NCBI GenBank assembly: GCA_963575745.1
Contig: CAUYUJ010020738.1
Coordinates: 397,638 to 461,637, forward strand
Source: Prorocentrum cordatum
Taxonomy: Eukaryota; Sar; Dinophyceae; Prorocentrales; Prorocentraceae
Length of the DNA stretch: 64,000 nucleotides
Direction: 5' to 3'
The notes under the pieces were generated by a model. It was given only the letters and a program-made list of their open reading frames with translations, did not search any database and was not told the DNA's origin. Both the position numbers and the translations under genes were made by a program. Below, piece by piece: positions 1-9,981 of the stretch. Each line of letters starts with the position of its first letter. Position 1 is the first letter of the stretch.

Positions 1-850
1 CCCTTCCCAGAACTCCCATTTCTGGGCCACATTTTCAGCAGGGGCAAGAGCACGACGAGGAGGAGACGAGCAAGACCAGAGAAGGACGGAGACGAAGCAG
101 GAGCAGGACGAGAGCAGGTGGAGCAGGAGAAGAAGGACGGGAGCAGGAGGGAGGGGAGGACGAGCAGAAGAGGAGGATGGACACGACCAGGAGGAGGGAT
201 GCGACAGGAAGAGGTAGGAGGAGGTGGAGGAGGAGGGGTAGGGGGAGGAGTTACAGGAGGAGGTGGAGGAGAGGAGGAGGAGGAGGAGGTAAGAGGAGGA
301 GGAGGAGGAGGATGACGAGGAGACGAGGAGGAGGGAGGGAGGGGGGGGGGGAGGAGAGAGTACCAGGAGGAGGAGAACGAGGACCACCAGGAGGAGGAGG
401 AGGAGGAGGAGGAGGAGGAGGAGGAGGAGGAGGAGGAGAGAACACCAGGAGGAGGAGGACGAGCAAGACGAGGAGGACGAGAACGAGGACGACCAGGAAG
501 AGGAGGAGGAGGAGGAGGAGGAGGAGGGGAGGGGGAGGACTACCAGGAGGAGGAGGAGGAGGAGGAGGAGGAGGAGGAAGAGGAGGAGGAGGACGAGGCG
601 GAGGAGGAGGAGGACGAGGAGGGGAGGGGGGATGGCCGCACTGGAGGAGGGAACGGAGGACCACCAGGAGGAGGAGGAGGAGGAGGAGGAGGAGGAGGAG
701 GAGGAGGAGAGAGCACCAGGAGGAGGAGGACGAGCAAGACGAGGAGGACGAGAACCAGGACGAGCAGGAGGAAGAGGAGGAGGAGGAGGAGGAGGAGGAG
801 GAGGAGCAGGAGAAAGAGGAGGAGGAGGAGGAGGAGGCAGGCTGAGGCTG
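1..850. repeat. GGA-rich purine tract
   Basis: Nearly pure A/G sequence made of GGA/AGG triplets with interruptions such as GACGAG. The Gly/Arg/Glu-rich and Pro/Leu-rich ORFs that cross it on both strands are by-products of the triplet repeat. I see no coding signal. Confidence 0.9.
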
Positions 851-1079
851 AGGCTGTGACTGCGACTGCCGTTGCCGCTGCGACTGTCATCGCGAATGCG
901 ACTACGACTGCGAGAACAGCAGAATTCTACAACTGGATTTTCATCTGAATCTTAAGGGGAATGCTTTCAGATATGCTTCTACACATCGCTGTTAGGTTGC
1001 TTTGCCGGGATAATTATTTAATCGCTTCGCTCATTCCGCCGGCCCGTATTGTGCCATCGCAGGCGTTTGCTTGCGCGTT

Positions 1080-1830
1080 CGTGGCCTCTTGGAGCCTCGG
1101 TGGGGCCGTTTGGGGCCTCTTGGCGCCTCTTTTTAGGCCTCTTGGAGAACTCGGGAGGCCTCCAGGGGGCCTCCTGAGCTCTCGTGACGGTCTCTTGGGG
1201 GGCTTTCGGCGGGCTCTTGGCGGTATTTGTTGGTCCTCTTGGGGCCTGGGGCCTGACGTTGTTGGTCCTCTTGGGGCCTCACGGGAGCTTATTGGGGCGT
1301 CTTGGGGGTGTCTTGGAGAGTCTCTTGGGGCCTTTTTCGGGGTCCTGGGCGCCTTCTGGGGCGGAGGGCTCGATTTTTCAGTTCTCGGTTCCCTTCTTGA
1401 GCCCCTCTTGGGCCCGTCTTGGGGCCTCTTGGTCCGCCTTGGGCAGCACTTGGGCCGTCTGGGGGGCGCTCTTGGGCCGCTCCAAACTCGGGGGCCTCGT
1501 GGGCCGTCTTGGAGCAGTCCTGAAGGCCTCTTGGGCCCTCTTGGAGCGTCCGGAAGCGAAAAGGCCAGAACGAAAAAAAAACGTCGAAACAACCAGTGAC
1601 AATCAACGATTTTGGCAACTTGGGGCCCTCTTCGGAGGCCTCTTGGAAGGCCCTTGGAGCGTCTTGGAGGCCTCTTGGGCTGTCTTGGGGCCATCTGGGG
1701 CGTCTTCGGGCGATCTTTGGCCGTCTCGGGCCTTTCTTGGACCGTCTAGAAAGCTTCTCGGGGCCCTCTTGGACCGATCTGGAGCCCTCTTGGACTCCGA
1801 AACAGAACTCCGGCATCTCTGACCCGACCT
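1080..1830. repeat. Family A minisatellite (about 15-bp period)
   Basis: Degenerate repeats built on TCTTGGGGCC / CTTGGGCCGTC with a period near 15 bp. Because 15 is a multiple of three, frames stay open and translate as Gly-Pro-Leu-Ser-Trp strings on one strand and Arg-Pro-Gln-Asp-Gly strings on the other. The same family recurs near 19840, 36290, 41510, 42200, 47210, 48790 and 49960. The stretch 850-1080 shows nothing recognisable. Confidence 0.8.
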
Positions 1831-1844
1831 TGCCGGGGCCTTCC

Positions 1845-2145
1845 TCTGGTCGGGTTTAGTTGTTTTTCTTTTTATTGTCGGGTCTAGTTTTTCCATGGTC
1901 GGGTTTAGTTGTTCCTTTGGTCGGGTCTAGTTTTTCCTTGGTCGGGTTTAGTTTTTCCTCTGGTCGGGTTTGTTTTTCTCCTGGTCGGGTCTAGTTCTTC
2001 CCTGGTCGCGTTTCGTTTTGCAGTGGTAGCTAGTACTCCCCTGGTCGTGTTTAGTTTCCTCTGGGCGTGTTTGGTTTTCTCAGCGGTCGTGTTTAGTTTT
2101 CCTTGGTCGCGTTTAGTTTTCCCCTGGTTGTGTTTTCCCAGCCAT
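1845..2145 (+). repeat. Family B tandem repeat (about 22-24 bp)
   Basis: About a dozen imperfect units with the core GGTCGGGTTTAGTTTTTCC, drifting to GGTCGCGTTTAGTTTTCC at the right end. The same unit reappears on the far side of the 90-bp satellite at 3880-3960 (same orientation) and 4085-4170 (inverted). Confidence 0.8.
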
Positions 2146-2192
2146 CCTGTGGTGTTGGGTCCTCGTTTTGAAGAGACGGTGCCCCGCGTTCC

Positions 2193-2312
2193 TCTCCTCT
2201 CCTCTCCTCTCCTCTCCTCTCCTCTCCTCCTCCTCTCCTCTCCTCTCCTCTCCTCTCCTCTCCTCTCCTCTCCTCTCCTCCTCTCCTCCCCTCCTCTCCT
2301 CCTCTCCTCTTC
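2193..2312 (+). repeat. CCTCT pentanucleotide microsatellite
   Basis: Around twenty CCTCT units with a few CTCCTC interruptions, joining the family B repeats to the 90-bp satellite array. Confidence 0.9.
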
Positions 2313-2329
2313 ACCCACCCAGTACACCG

Positions 2330-3800
2330 CTTCGTGGCTCCATAGGGAGCTCCACCGAAGGCCCCAGTGCCCGCGCCCGCATGCGTCACCCACACCCATT
2401 TCGGCACACCCCTCACACGTTTCGTGGCTCCATAGGGAGCTCCACCGAAGGCCCCAGTGCCCGCGCCCGCATGCGTCACCCACACCCATTTCGGCACACC
2501 CCTCACACGTTTCGTGGCTCCATAGGGAGCTCCACCGAAGGCCCCAGTGCCCGCGCCCGCATGCGTCACCCACACCCATTTCGGCACACCCCTCACACGT
2601 TTCGTGGCTCCATAGGGAGCTCCACCGAAGGCCCCAGTGCCCGCGCCCGCATGCGTCACCCACACCCATTTCGGCACACCCCTCACACGTTTCGTGGCTC
2701 CATAGGGAGCTCCACCGAAGGCCCCAGTGCCCGCGCCCGCATGCGTCACCCACACCCATTTCGGCACACCCCTCACACGTTTCGTGGCTCCATAGGGAGC
2801 TCCACCGAAGGCCCCAGTGCCCGCGCCCGCATGCGTCACCCACACCCATTTCGGCACACCCCTCACACGCTTCGTGGCTCCATAGGGAGCTCCACCGAAG
2901 GCCCCAGTGCCCGCGCCCGCATGCGTCAGCCGCCCATTTCGGCGCACCCCTCACACGTTTCGTGGCTCCATAGGGAGCTCCGCCGAAGGCCCCAGTGCCC
3001 GCGCCCGCATGCGTCACCCACACCCATTTCGGCACACCCCTCACACGTTTCGTGGCTCCATAGGGAGCTCCACCGAAGGCCCCAGTGCCCGCGCCCGCAT
3101 GCGTCAGCCACACCCATTTCGGCACACCCCTCACACGTTTCGTGGCTCCATAGGGAGCTCCACCGAAGGCCCCAGTGCCCGCGCCCGCATGCGTCAGCCA
3201 CACCCATTTCGGCACACCCCTCACACGCTTCGTGGCTCCATAGGGAGCTCCACCGAAGGCCCCAGTGCCCGCGCCCGCATGCGTCACCCACCCAGCACAC
3301 CCCTCGCACGTTTTCGTGGCCCCATAGGGAGCTCCACCGCCCCAATGCCTGCGCCCGCCGCGCTCATTTCGGCATGCGTCCACCCACGCCCAGTTTCGGC
3401 ACACCCCTCACACGCTTCGTGGCTCCATAGGGAGCTCCGCCGAAGGCCCCAGTGCCCGCGCCCACATGCGTCACCCACACCCATGTCGGCACACCCCTCG
3501 CACGTTTCGTGGCCCCATAGGGAGCTCCGCCGAAGGCCCCAGTTCCCGCGCCCGCATGCGTCAGCCACACCCATATCGGCACGCCCCTCACGCGTTCCGC
3601 GGCCCCATAGGGAGCTCCGCCGAAGGTCCCAGTGGGTGTGCCCGCATGCGTCCCGCACACCCAATTCGGCACACCCCTCACGCGCTTCGCGGCCCCATAG
3701 GGAGCTCCACCGAAGGCCCCAGTGGGCGTGCCCGCATGCGTCCCGCACACCCATTTCGGCACACCCCTCGTACGTTTCGTGGCCCCGTAGGGGGCTCCAC
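2330..3800 (+). repeat. 90-bp satellite array, main copy
   Basis: About 16 tandem units. The anchor CATAGGGAGC falls at 2341, 2431, 2521, 2611, 2701, 2791, 2881, 2969, 3059, 3149 and 3239, giving a 90-bp period with one 88-bp step. The first six units are almost identical, while those after about 3290 are diverged and include shortened ones. The period equals 30 codons, so both strands carry long ORFs (for example a repeated GSIGSSTEGPSARARMR peptide) that I regard as spurious. Diverged copies occur at 50395-50580, 58005-58080, 59070-59790 and 63320-63420. Confidence 0.93.
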
Positions 3801-3875
3801 CGAGAAGATATTCAAAATTGGAGTATTCACAATTGCATATGGTTGGGTCCTTCGCCAGGATATGTTTTGTGTGTG
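3800..3875 (+). repeat. Conserved module ending the 90-bp satellite (copy 1)
   Basis: The array ends in a non-satellite stretch with TTGCATATGGTTGGGTCCTT followed by CGCCAGGATATGTTTTG. The same module follows the satellite at 58085-58150 and 59795-59860, so it belongs to the repeated unit rather than to flanking DNA. Confidence 0.75.
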
Positions 3876-3879
3876 TGTT

Positions 3880-4170
3880 TTGTTCCTCTGGTCGCGTCTC
3901 GTGTTCCGTTGGTTGCGTTTAGTGTTCTCTTGGTCGTGTTTAGTTTTTCCCTGGTCGCGAGGAGGAGGAGGAGGAGGAGTGCGCCGCCGCTCCAAGTCGC
4001 CACCTGGGCCGTCGTCGTCGTCGTCGTCGTCGTCGCCCCTTTCGGCGTCGTCGCCCCCCCCCTCCTCCCCCCCCCGCCCCCTCGCGACCAGGGAAAAACT
4101 AAGCGCGACCAGGGGGGGACTAAACGCGACCAGTGGAAAACTAAACGCGACCAGGGCCGCGCTTAGTTTT
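3880..4170. repeat. Family B repeats in opposed orientation around a CG-rich spacer
   Basis: Units at 3880-3960 read TGGTCGNGTTTAG on the plus strand. Units at 4085-4170 read CTAAACGCGACCAG, the reverse complement. Between them lie GAG and GTC triplet runs and C-runs. I see nothing in 4171-4418. Confidence 0.75.
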
Positions 4171-4418
4171 CTCCTTGTCGTCGTCGTCGTCATAACCATC
4201 GACGTCATTGGCGTCGGGGTGAACCACCTTAAAGAGTATTCATAAGAAACAGGATCACTCCGAAAATTCACTAGGACGTCGCCACAGCTTCGCGTCGCAT
4301 TTCGGCCGAGCCCGCTGCTACTCAGTGCTCCTCGCTTCGCCACTAGCGCACTCATTTCGCCCTATTCCGCCGCGCGCGAAGCCGCTGCCTCTGGCGCGTC
4401 GCGCGTCGCGCGGTCACC

Positions 4419-4943
4419 ATGGCGGCGCAATGGCCGAACTTCGAGGCCGCGCGCGTCGAAGCGGTCGAAGCGTGCCTGCTGGAGCAACGCGTCAGCGACA
4501 AGAAGATCACTTGGCGCACCGCGCTGAATGACCATGCCTCGACGCGCCCTCAAGTGTGCGGAGGCGCTTTGGTCCCAGCCGTCAGCAAGTGCAAGGAATG
4601 CGCTGCCCCTGGCGCGGGCTGGCGGCGCACTCTGACTTTGCCGAACAGCTTTGCGCCAGGAGATGGCCGTCGGCTCGTTGCGATAGGGGAAAGCGCGATG
4701 AAAGAGGAAGCGTCGGAACTCGCTTGCCTCCGTGCCGTCGCTTCGCTCGTCAGCGAAAACCCAGGCCAGTTTGTGCTCCGGCCGAAGCGCTGGAAGGTGC
4801 CGCCCGACGAGCTCGTGGCCAGTATGCACGGCGCCGCCGCCGACCCTGCCTCTGGCGGGCACGCGCTGCCAGCGCGTGCCCCCGCGCGCCTCCAGGGCGC
4901 GGGCTCGGAGGCTAACGCGCCTGACGCTGGCGCGCTTGGTTGA
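4419..4943 (+). CDS. Unknown protein, N-terminal part (frame-broken)
   Basis: The ATG at 4419 sits in a strong context (ACCATGG). The 174-codon ORF starts MAAQWPNFEAARVEAVEA and has a helical, coding-like core (KEEASELACLRAVASL to LRPKRWKVPPDELVAS, about residues 93-138). The sense of the sequence then moves to the +1 frame (next entry), so this ORF's tail after about 4840 looks like frameshift readthrough. A copy of the 15-bp CTGCCTCTGGCG motif lies at 4844-4860, right in the switch zone. I do not recognise the family. A small nucleic-acid-binding domain is possible but unsupported. Confidence 0.5.
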   Translation: MAAQWPNFEAARVEAVEACLLEQRVSDKKITWRTALNDHASTRPQVCGGALVPAVSKCKECAAPGAGWRRTLTLPNSFAPGDGRRLVAIGESAMKEEASELACLRAVASLVSENPGQFVLRPKRWKVPPDELVASMHGAAADPASGGHALPARAPARLQGAGSEANAPDAGALG

Positions 4944-5412
4944 ATTAGCCAGCGACGTTCTCAGAACGCGCGGCGGCGAGTTCGATCCGTCGCGGATTTC
5001 CCGCAACAAGTGGTGGCGGCGCGACGAGCGCGCGTTCGAGACGTTCAACGAGCTTTTGGCGCCTGGGGGGCTGAAGGACTTCCTCGACAGACACTCCGAC
5101 GAATTCGCCTGGCGCGAACAGGCCGACAACAGAGGCATGTTCATCGCATGGGCGAACTGGGCGCGGCGCGAGGAGCGCGCCCCGCCATGGGCGCGCCCCG
5201 CCATGGGCGAAGTGGGCGCAGGCGCTGCCTCTGGCGCGCCCCGCCGCGGCGAGCGCGCCCCAACAAGAAGTGGCCTCAGGAAGCGGCCTGGGGCGGCCGA
5301 AGGGCGCCCGCCAACTGACCGCCCTCGGGAAGCGGCCTCAGGAAGCTGCCAGAACGCGCCGCCCTCAGGAAGCGGGCAGAATAAGAGCAACCTTTGGGAA
5401 GACCTTCGCTAG
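4928..5412 (+). CDS. Unknown protein, C-terminal part in the +1 frame
   Basis: This continues the preceding ORF in another frame. The region FDPSRISRNKWWRRDERAF to GGLKDFLDRHSDEFAW then NRGMFIAWANWARREE looks like a compact helical domain, vaguely like a small winged-helix fold, but this is only an impression. The tail (about 5200-5412) is low-complexity, containing motif copies read as AASGAP and several CCTCAGGAAGCGG repeats. It stops at TAG 5410. Gene status is uncertain because of the frame break. Confidence 0.45.
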
Positions 5413-5544
5413 GAGATGGTTGCCCGAGACGCTGCCTCTGGCGTGGCCGAGTCGCTGCCTCTGGCGCGCCCGTGACGCTGCCTCTGGCGCGCCTTCTGAG
5501 GCCGAGGCGGCGTCGCGGCAGCTGGCGCCGCGACACTTGCGAGC

Positions 5545-5760
5545 GGAAGAACTAGTCGTCGTCATCACTACCGTCGTAGTCGCCATCATGACCACCGACA
5601 CCATCAGCGCAATCAGCGACACCGGCATCATGACCATCGTCGTCATGACCGCCGTCAACATGACCACCGACATCATGACCATCGCCATCATGACCACCGA
5701 CATCAATGGCATCATCAGCGCCACCGTCATCATCATCAACATTGCCATAATCACGCCAAG
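5545..5760. repeat. ATC/ACC trinucleotide tract
   Basis: Long run of ATC, ACC and ATG triplets (CATCATGACCACCGACATC style). It yields Met/Ile/Thr-rich and Asp/Gly-rich ORFs on the two strands that are not genes. Confidence 0.85.
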
Positions 5761-7381
5761 TTCGCATCATATTGGCGCTGCGGATCCATCATATGACGTT
5801 CGACCCCTTGGTGGCCCAGTCAGTCGAGCGGACGTTGCCTATCCGTGTTTTGCTGGCCCTTTCCAGTGGGACATGATGTTTGCATCCACGCGAGTACGGT
5901 TCGCACTCTAAGGTTGCACATCTACAAACACAGTGTAGAGCTTCTTCGAATGGTAATCAACACACGCATCAGACCCAGGGTTTGACGATGAAGCTTCTTT
6001 TCATGACTTACTGCGAACATTCCGTAAAAGAGCGGACTTCTAATTGTTCCGGACGGTTTTGCATCCCGTCCCATGGAAGTCTGTCTGGGTAGATGCGGCC
6101 TGGAGGCACAACGCATTTTCCATGGAATCGTCGTGTCCAGATTCTGCATTTCTCGGGCCCAGGCGTCTGATAGTGTACGTTGATAGCGCAAGCATGCGCG
6201 TCCTATGCCGGCGCTGACACGAAGAGGCCAATCGTGTTCTTTTTGAATATCCGTGGTGCTCGACACACTGCGTCTTCTGGAGCTGATCCCGTTGCTCTGC
6301 ACCGATGAAATGTCATTACACCGAGAACGGGCAGATGAGGTGTTGTTTGCTGGAAGTTGCCGCCTGCGGTACACGTTTCCGGGATTTTCTCCGAGAATCA
6401 ATTGTTCATCCACGATTGTAGTCATATATTTCCATTTGGGACAGGGTTGGACTGAATTTTTCATGGTGGTGATTGATCTGATCCCGGCGGAGGATGTACC
6501 AAGGCGTCGCGCCCTTGCTCAGGAATGTTGGCCACTATTCACATCGGTTTTGTTGTCCACACCGGCTACACCCTGAGTGAAGCAGCCGTCCGCGTAATCT
6601 TCGATCGTGGCGCTTGGCGCTGATGCGTTTGGCCGTTCAACACAACTTTCATGAAGATCTAGAGGGCGCCAGCTCAATGCCTACACCGATCCTGCCCAAG
6701 CCGATCCTGGGTTCAGGATCGTCGTCTACGTGTTCCTGGCCAGGTCTTGCATGATGGCCAATTCGCTACAACGGTGCCCCCGTTTAGCTAGCTTCTTCCG
6801 CCAGCGCAGACGACCCCTGCCTAGCCGCCGACGGAAAAATTCAGGACGGCGCATATGGCCAGTTCAGGACGGCGCATACACAGATCCTGAGCATAGGACC
6901 GTCTGGGCCAGGATCGGTGCAGATGCATCGTTGACGCCCTCCTGCAGTACGGCCAGTATCTAGCAGAAAGAGGTGCCACTCGGCACGGCACGGAGAATGA
7001 CGCGGAAATGGCGCCTCTTTTTCGGAGTCTCTTTGGGCCCCCCCCGACGGCATAGACCCCCATCAAGACGGCCTTATGCTGCTACTCTGTCCCCTTTCTC
7101 TTCAGTGTTTTGTGGCCGCCGGCCGACTTGAAGGTCGTGTGTCCCCTCTCCATTCATCCTTTTCCGTGCTCTTGTCCAGCGAGACCAACCTGACTTGTGT
7201 ATACTGCAAGATCAGCATCCCTCACTACACACTGTTCGATCGCCACCATTCGACATTTCGTGGCTGCTCGGCGCTCGCCAACTTGACGCGTGGGTGCCGC
7301 CAGTCGATGGGGCTCAAACAGGGCGCTCCTACACAGTACTTCCTCCCGATGGTTGACCTTCTTCCTCTCTTCCCATTCCAG
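5761..7381. other. Non-repetitive stretch without a recognised gene
   Basis: Base composition is more balanced than its flanks. Short ORFs occur on both strands but none has recognisable homology or convincing splice boundaries. Confidence 0.4.
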
Positions 7382-7555
7382 TGCCCTGGCATGCACTGCT
7401 ACGTGGTCTCCGATTCATCCACGGGACATGTGTTGTTCTCTCTGATTGGTCGACCAAGATTTGTGGAATCGTTGCCAAGCCAGCAATATTCGGACCTCGA
7501 GCCCGTGCAACTAGCCCAGTGGACAGAAGCAGCGGCTGCGGAGGCGATGGTCCAG
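7382..7555 (+). CDS. Orphan internal exon candidate
   Basis: A polypyrimidine tract (CTTCCTCTCTTCCCATTCCAG) ends just before 7382, and the right edge GTCCAG is followed by GTGAGAAG, a textbook GT donor. The enclosed 174 nt are exactly 58 open codons reading CPGMHCYVVSDSSTGHVLF, then VESLPSQQYSDLEPVQLAQW and a helical alanine-rich end. No partner exon was identified, so the product is unknown. Confidence 0.4.
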
Positions 7556-8560
7556 GTGAGAAGGTGTTGACACCTACGCCCCCACAGGCAGTTCGGTCAG
7601 TAGAGGCCGGGCTTGCGGATGGTTCATCTTCATATTGGTTTCGCTTGTCTAGTTGAGCAGGGGCGGCAGTTACGCCAAGGGGCCCGCGAAGATGATACCA
7701 TCCGATCGCGCTTTCCGAGGCTGATTAAACCTACCCGCAACGATTTCCAAGGCAAGGCATGCAGTCACGGCTCAAAGCTGTTTCGCGCATCGTTCTGTTC
7801 AGCGAAGCGTTTTTTCTTGTTCTTCTTGCTACTAGGTCCTAGGTTTGTGGTCAGCCGCCGAACGTGAACGCGGAGCAGCATTGTCGGGCCCGAGTCACGC
7901 CGCGCTTTCAGCTACTCTGTGGGCTGATATAGCAGAATGTTATACGTACGCTGCTTAGACCTCGGTATTTCCCTGCATATCCGCAATGGCGTCCTTCTTA
8001 TGACCCCACTCTGGACACCGCTGCAATATCGGTGCACGCCAACAGTTTGAAGTGTTGGTCTTTGGTTTGGTGTAAGCGTTGTGCAGCTTGTGCAGTTTAT
8101 CAAAGCACGTCGTAATTGACTTGGTCACTGTATCCTTGAAGTTTGTTTTGCGACGTCGGCGACATTGCATGGCGGTGCTGGTCGTGCCAGACATAGTTGT
8201 CAACCATGCAGGTGTGTATGTGAGTGTGTGATGCGCAGTGCTTGTGTCCGAAATTGCAGTTAAGCCGCATCGCGATACAATGCAACGCAATGCATCAATA
8301 ACGCCATGTGCTGGAAATGTTGAGCGGGGTCGAGTTGCATTGCCATCTAACCTGCGTTACAGTGGACGTTCAGTTCATGTGCTGTCCTCGTGTTAGGCGG
8401 TGGATTTGGATCTACGTACTCGGGCCCTGGGGTGGGGGGCGGGCAAATATATGAATGTCCACCGCTTGCCGAGGTCCCCGAAGATCGATCCACCAGGCGG
8501 TGGTTATAGATAAAGCACCGCCTCGCAGTCGTGCCTCCAGTGTCTTCTCTCTCTCCCCTC
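7556..8560. other. No recognised gene
   Basis: Mixed sequence with scattered short ORFs on both strands and no repeat array or recognisable domain. Confidence 0.4.
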
Positions 8561-8875
8561 TTCTTGTACCCGTCTAGCCTTGCCTCGCCCCCGGGGCCAT
8601 TTTCATCCATTCCCTCCGCCCAGCTCCCCTCGCCCTCTCCTCCCGCCTCTCCCCCCCCGCCCCCTTTGCGCTTCACTCCTTCCCCCCCCTCACCCTCCTC
8701 TTCCCTTCCACTTTCCTCTTTTCCCTCCCCTGCCCTCACCCACATCCTGCCCTCCTCGCCCTTACCGCTTCCCCTCTCCCCCCCCCCTCCTCGCTCCACC
8801 ATCTCCCCCCCCCTTCCCCATCTCCCCTCCCTCCGCCCTCGGCCCCTCTCGCCCCCGCGCCCCTTGGGCACGAGG
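8560..8875 (+). promoter_or_regulatory. Long pyrimidine tract and candidate trans-splice acceptor before the FKBP gene
   Basis: About 300 nt of nearly pure C/T (CCCTCTCCCCCC style) ends in GGGCACGAG, ten bases before the FKBP start codon. In dinoflagellates the spliced leader joins at an AG preceded by pyrimidines, so the AG at about 8874 is the likely acceptor, giving a very short 5' UTR. This is inference from position only. Confidence 0.45.
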
Positions 8876-8883
8876 CCTGCACC

Positions 8884-8990
8884 ATGAGCGTCAGGCTGCT
8901 GCGCCTGGAGCCGCTGCCGTCCTCGGAGCGCCTCGCGGTGGAGACCGTGTCCCTTGGCGACGGGGAGACGTTCCCGCGGCGCGGCGACAG
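8884..8990 (+). CDS. FKBP-type peptidyl-prolyl isomerase, exon 1
   Basis: The ATG at 8884 (GCACCATGA) opens MSVRLLRLEPLPSSERLAVE, followed by TVSLGDGETFPRRGD, which matches the N-terminal strand of FKBP12-type isomerases (VETxSPGDGxTFPKRG). After 35 codons and two bases the match stops at GACAG followed by GCCTGG, i.e. an AG|GC donor. GC donors are known in dinoflagellate introns. FKBPs catalyse cis-trans isomerisation of Xaa-Pro bonds and bind FK506/rapamycin. There is no signal peptide, so the product is probably cytosolic. Intron 1 would run 8991-13493 (4,503 bp) and contains a 64-bp satellite and dispersed repeats. Confidence 0.8.
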
Positions 8991-9249
8991 GCCTGGCGCC
9001 CTGGCCTCCTCCCTTCGGGTCGGACGAAGGGGGTGGGGACAAGAAAAGAGAGGGGGCTACGAGATCTGCTGCGTGCAGCTGGGTTCGGCCACTTCGCTGG
9101 GCGTTTCCCTCGATACGTTAGTACCTCTGACGCCGGGAGGCGCTTGGAAGCTCAGTTATTGATGAGCTGATTTGCTAACCCCACCTTCTTTTATCCCACC
9201 CTTTCATCTGACCTCCCCAGACTATTCGTCGCGAGGCAGTGCTCTAAGT

Positions 9250-9600
9250 GCGTGGTTCGAGGTATGAGTTTCGAGGTTCGACCTCTCCAGAGGCTCTGGG
9301 TTTCGGACGTGTTCGTCGGCCTCTGGAAGTGTTCCATCCTCGGGATGCCTTCCAGCAGCTCTGCCTCGCCGAGATCGTTCAAAGGGGTGCCCGAATCCAG
9401 AGACCTGAATTATGGCCCGAAGTCCGGACATTTTCTCGGAGCGAAAAACCACGACGGAAGGTTTTTAGCAATTTTCTGCCTCTGGCGGCTCTTTCAGGGT
9501 CCTTGGACAGTAACAATCACAAACCATATTCGGGATGAAAAGCAAGCGGGTCCCCTGGAAGGGATCCAGACCTCTGGGGTACAAAAGTTTAAGAGGGGGT
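9250..9600 (+). repeat. Dispersed repeat R1, copy 1 (FKBP intron 1)
   Basis: Shares aligned blocks with 17735-17910: both contain GTTCGTCGG/GTTCTCGGC, then a GGGATG block, CAGCTCTGCCTCGCCGAGA / CAACTGCGCCTCGCCGAGA, and TGCCCGAATC. The right half (GGATGAAAAGC then AGGGATCCAGACCTCTGGGG) matches the minus strand of 61330-61500. Confidence 0.6.
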
Positions 9601-9981
9601 GAGGGCAATGTGTGTGCGTGCGGATATCAAGGCCGGGGCCAGGGAATCTCAGATCTCATGGCTTCCTCTTTGTCTTTCAACCCGTCCCCTAGCCCCCATT
9701 CGTCCCCGCGCATGCTTTGGGACATGATTCGCGCCCCCCCCTCTTGCCCTAGTGACAAAACGGCTTCCAGGCGTCGCGCTTTTTCCACACTAGGCGTTTT
9801 CGCCTGGGCTCTGGGACCCTCACGGATCGATGCGGCTCGAGAGTTGCAGCAGAAACATTGGGTTTAGGGCTTTGGTTTGATTTTTCACGACGTCGGGTAT
9901 CGGCTCCTCGCGCCTCATGGCCTCCTTCTTCGGGCCCACTGAATTCGATGAAGACACATCTGCATACATCTAGCGGCGGTC

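Larger units (their letters stand above)
4384..5493 (+). repeat. Interspersed 15-17-bp motif GCTGCCTCTGGCGCGCC
   Basis: Copies lie at 4384-4398, 4602-4617 (CCCCT variant), 4844-4860 (CCTGCC variant), 5224-5240, 5431-5447 (GCGTGG variant), 5454-5470 and 5477-5493, with a degenerate copy at 10032-10047. Copies fall inside the ORFs of 4419-5412 and are read in different frames, so they look like insertions, not a conserved peptide. Confidence 0.7.

Noticed and set aside
118-890. Long Gly/Arg/Glu ORFs on + and Pro/Leu/Ser ORFs on -
   Set aside because: Direct translation of the GGA repeat in different frames; no start context, no non-repeat segment.
1905-4166. ORFs of 250-500 codons on both strands over the 90-bp satellite
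   Set aside because: Period of 30 codons keeps every frame open; repeats contain no recognisable domain and diverged units are interrupted.
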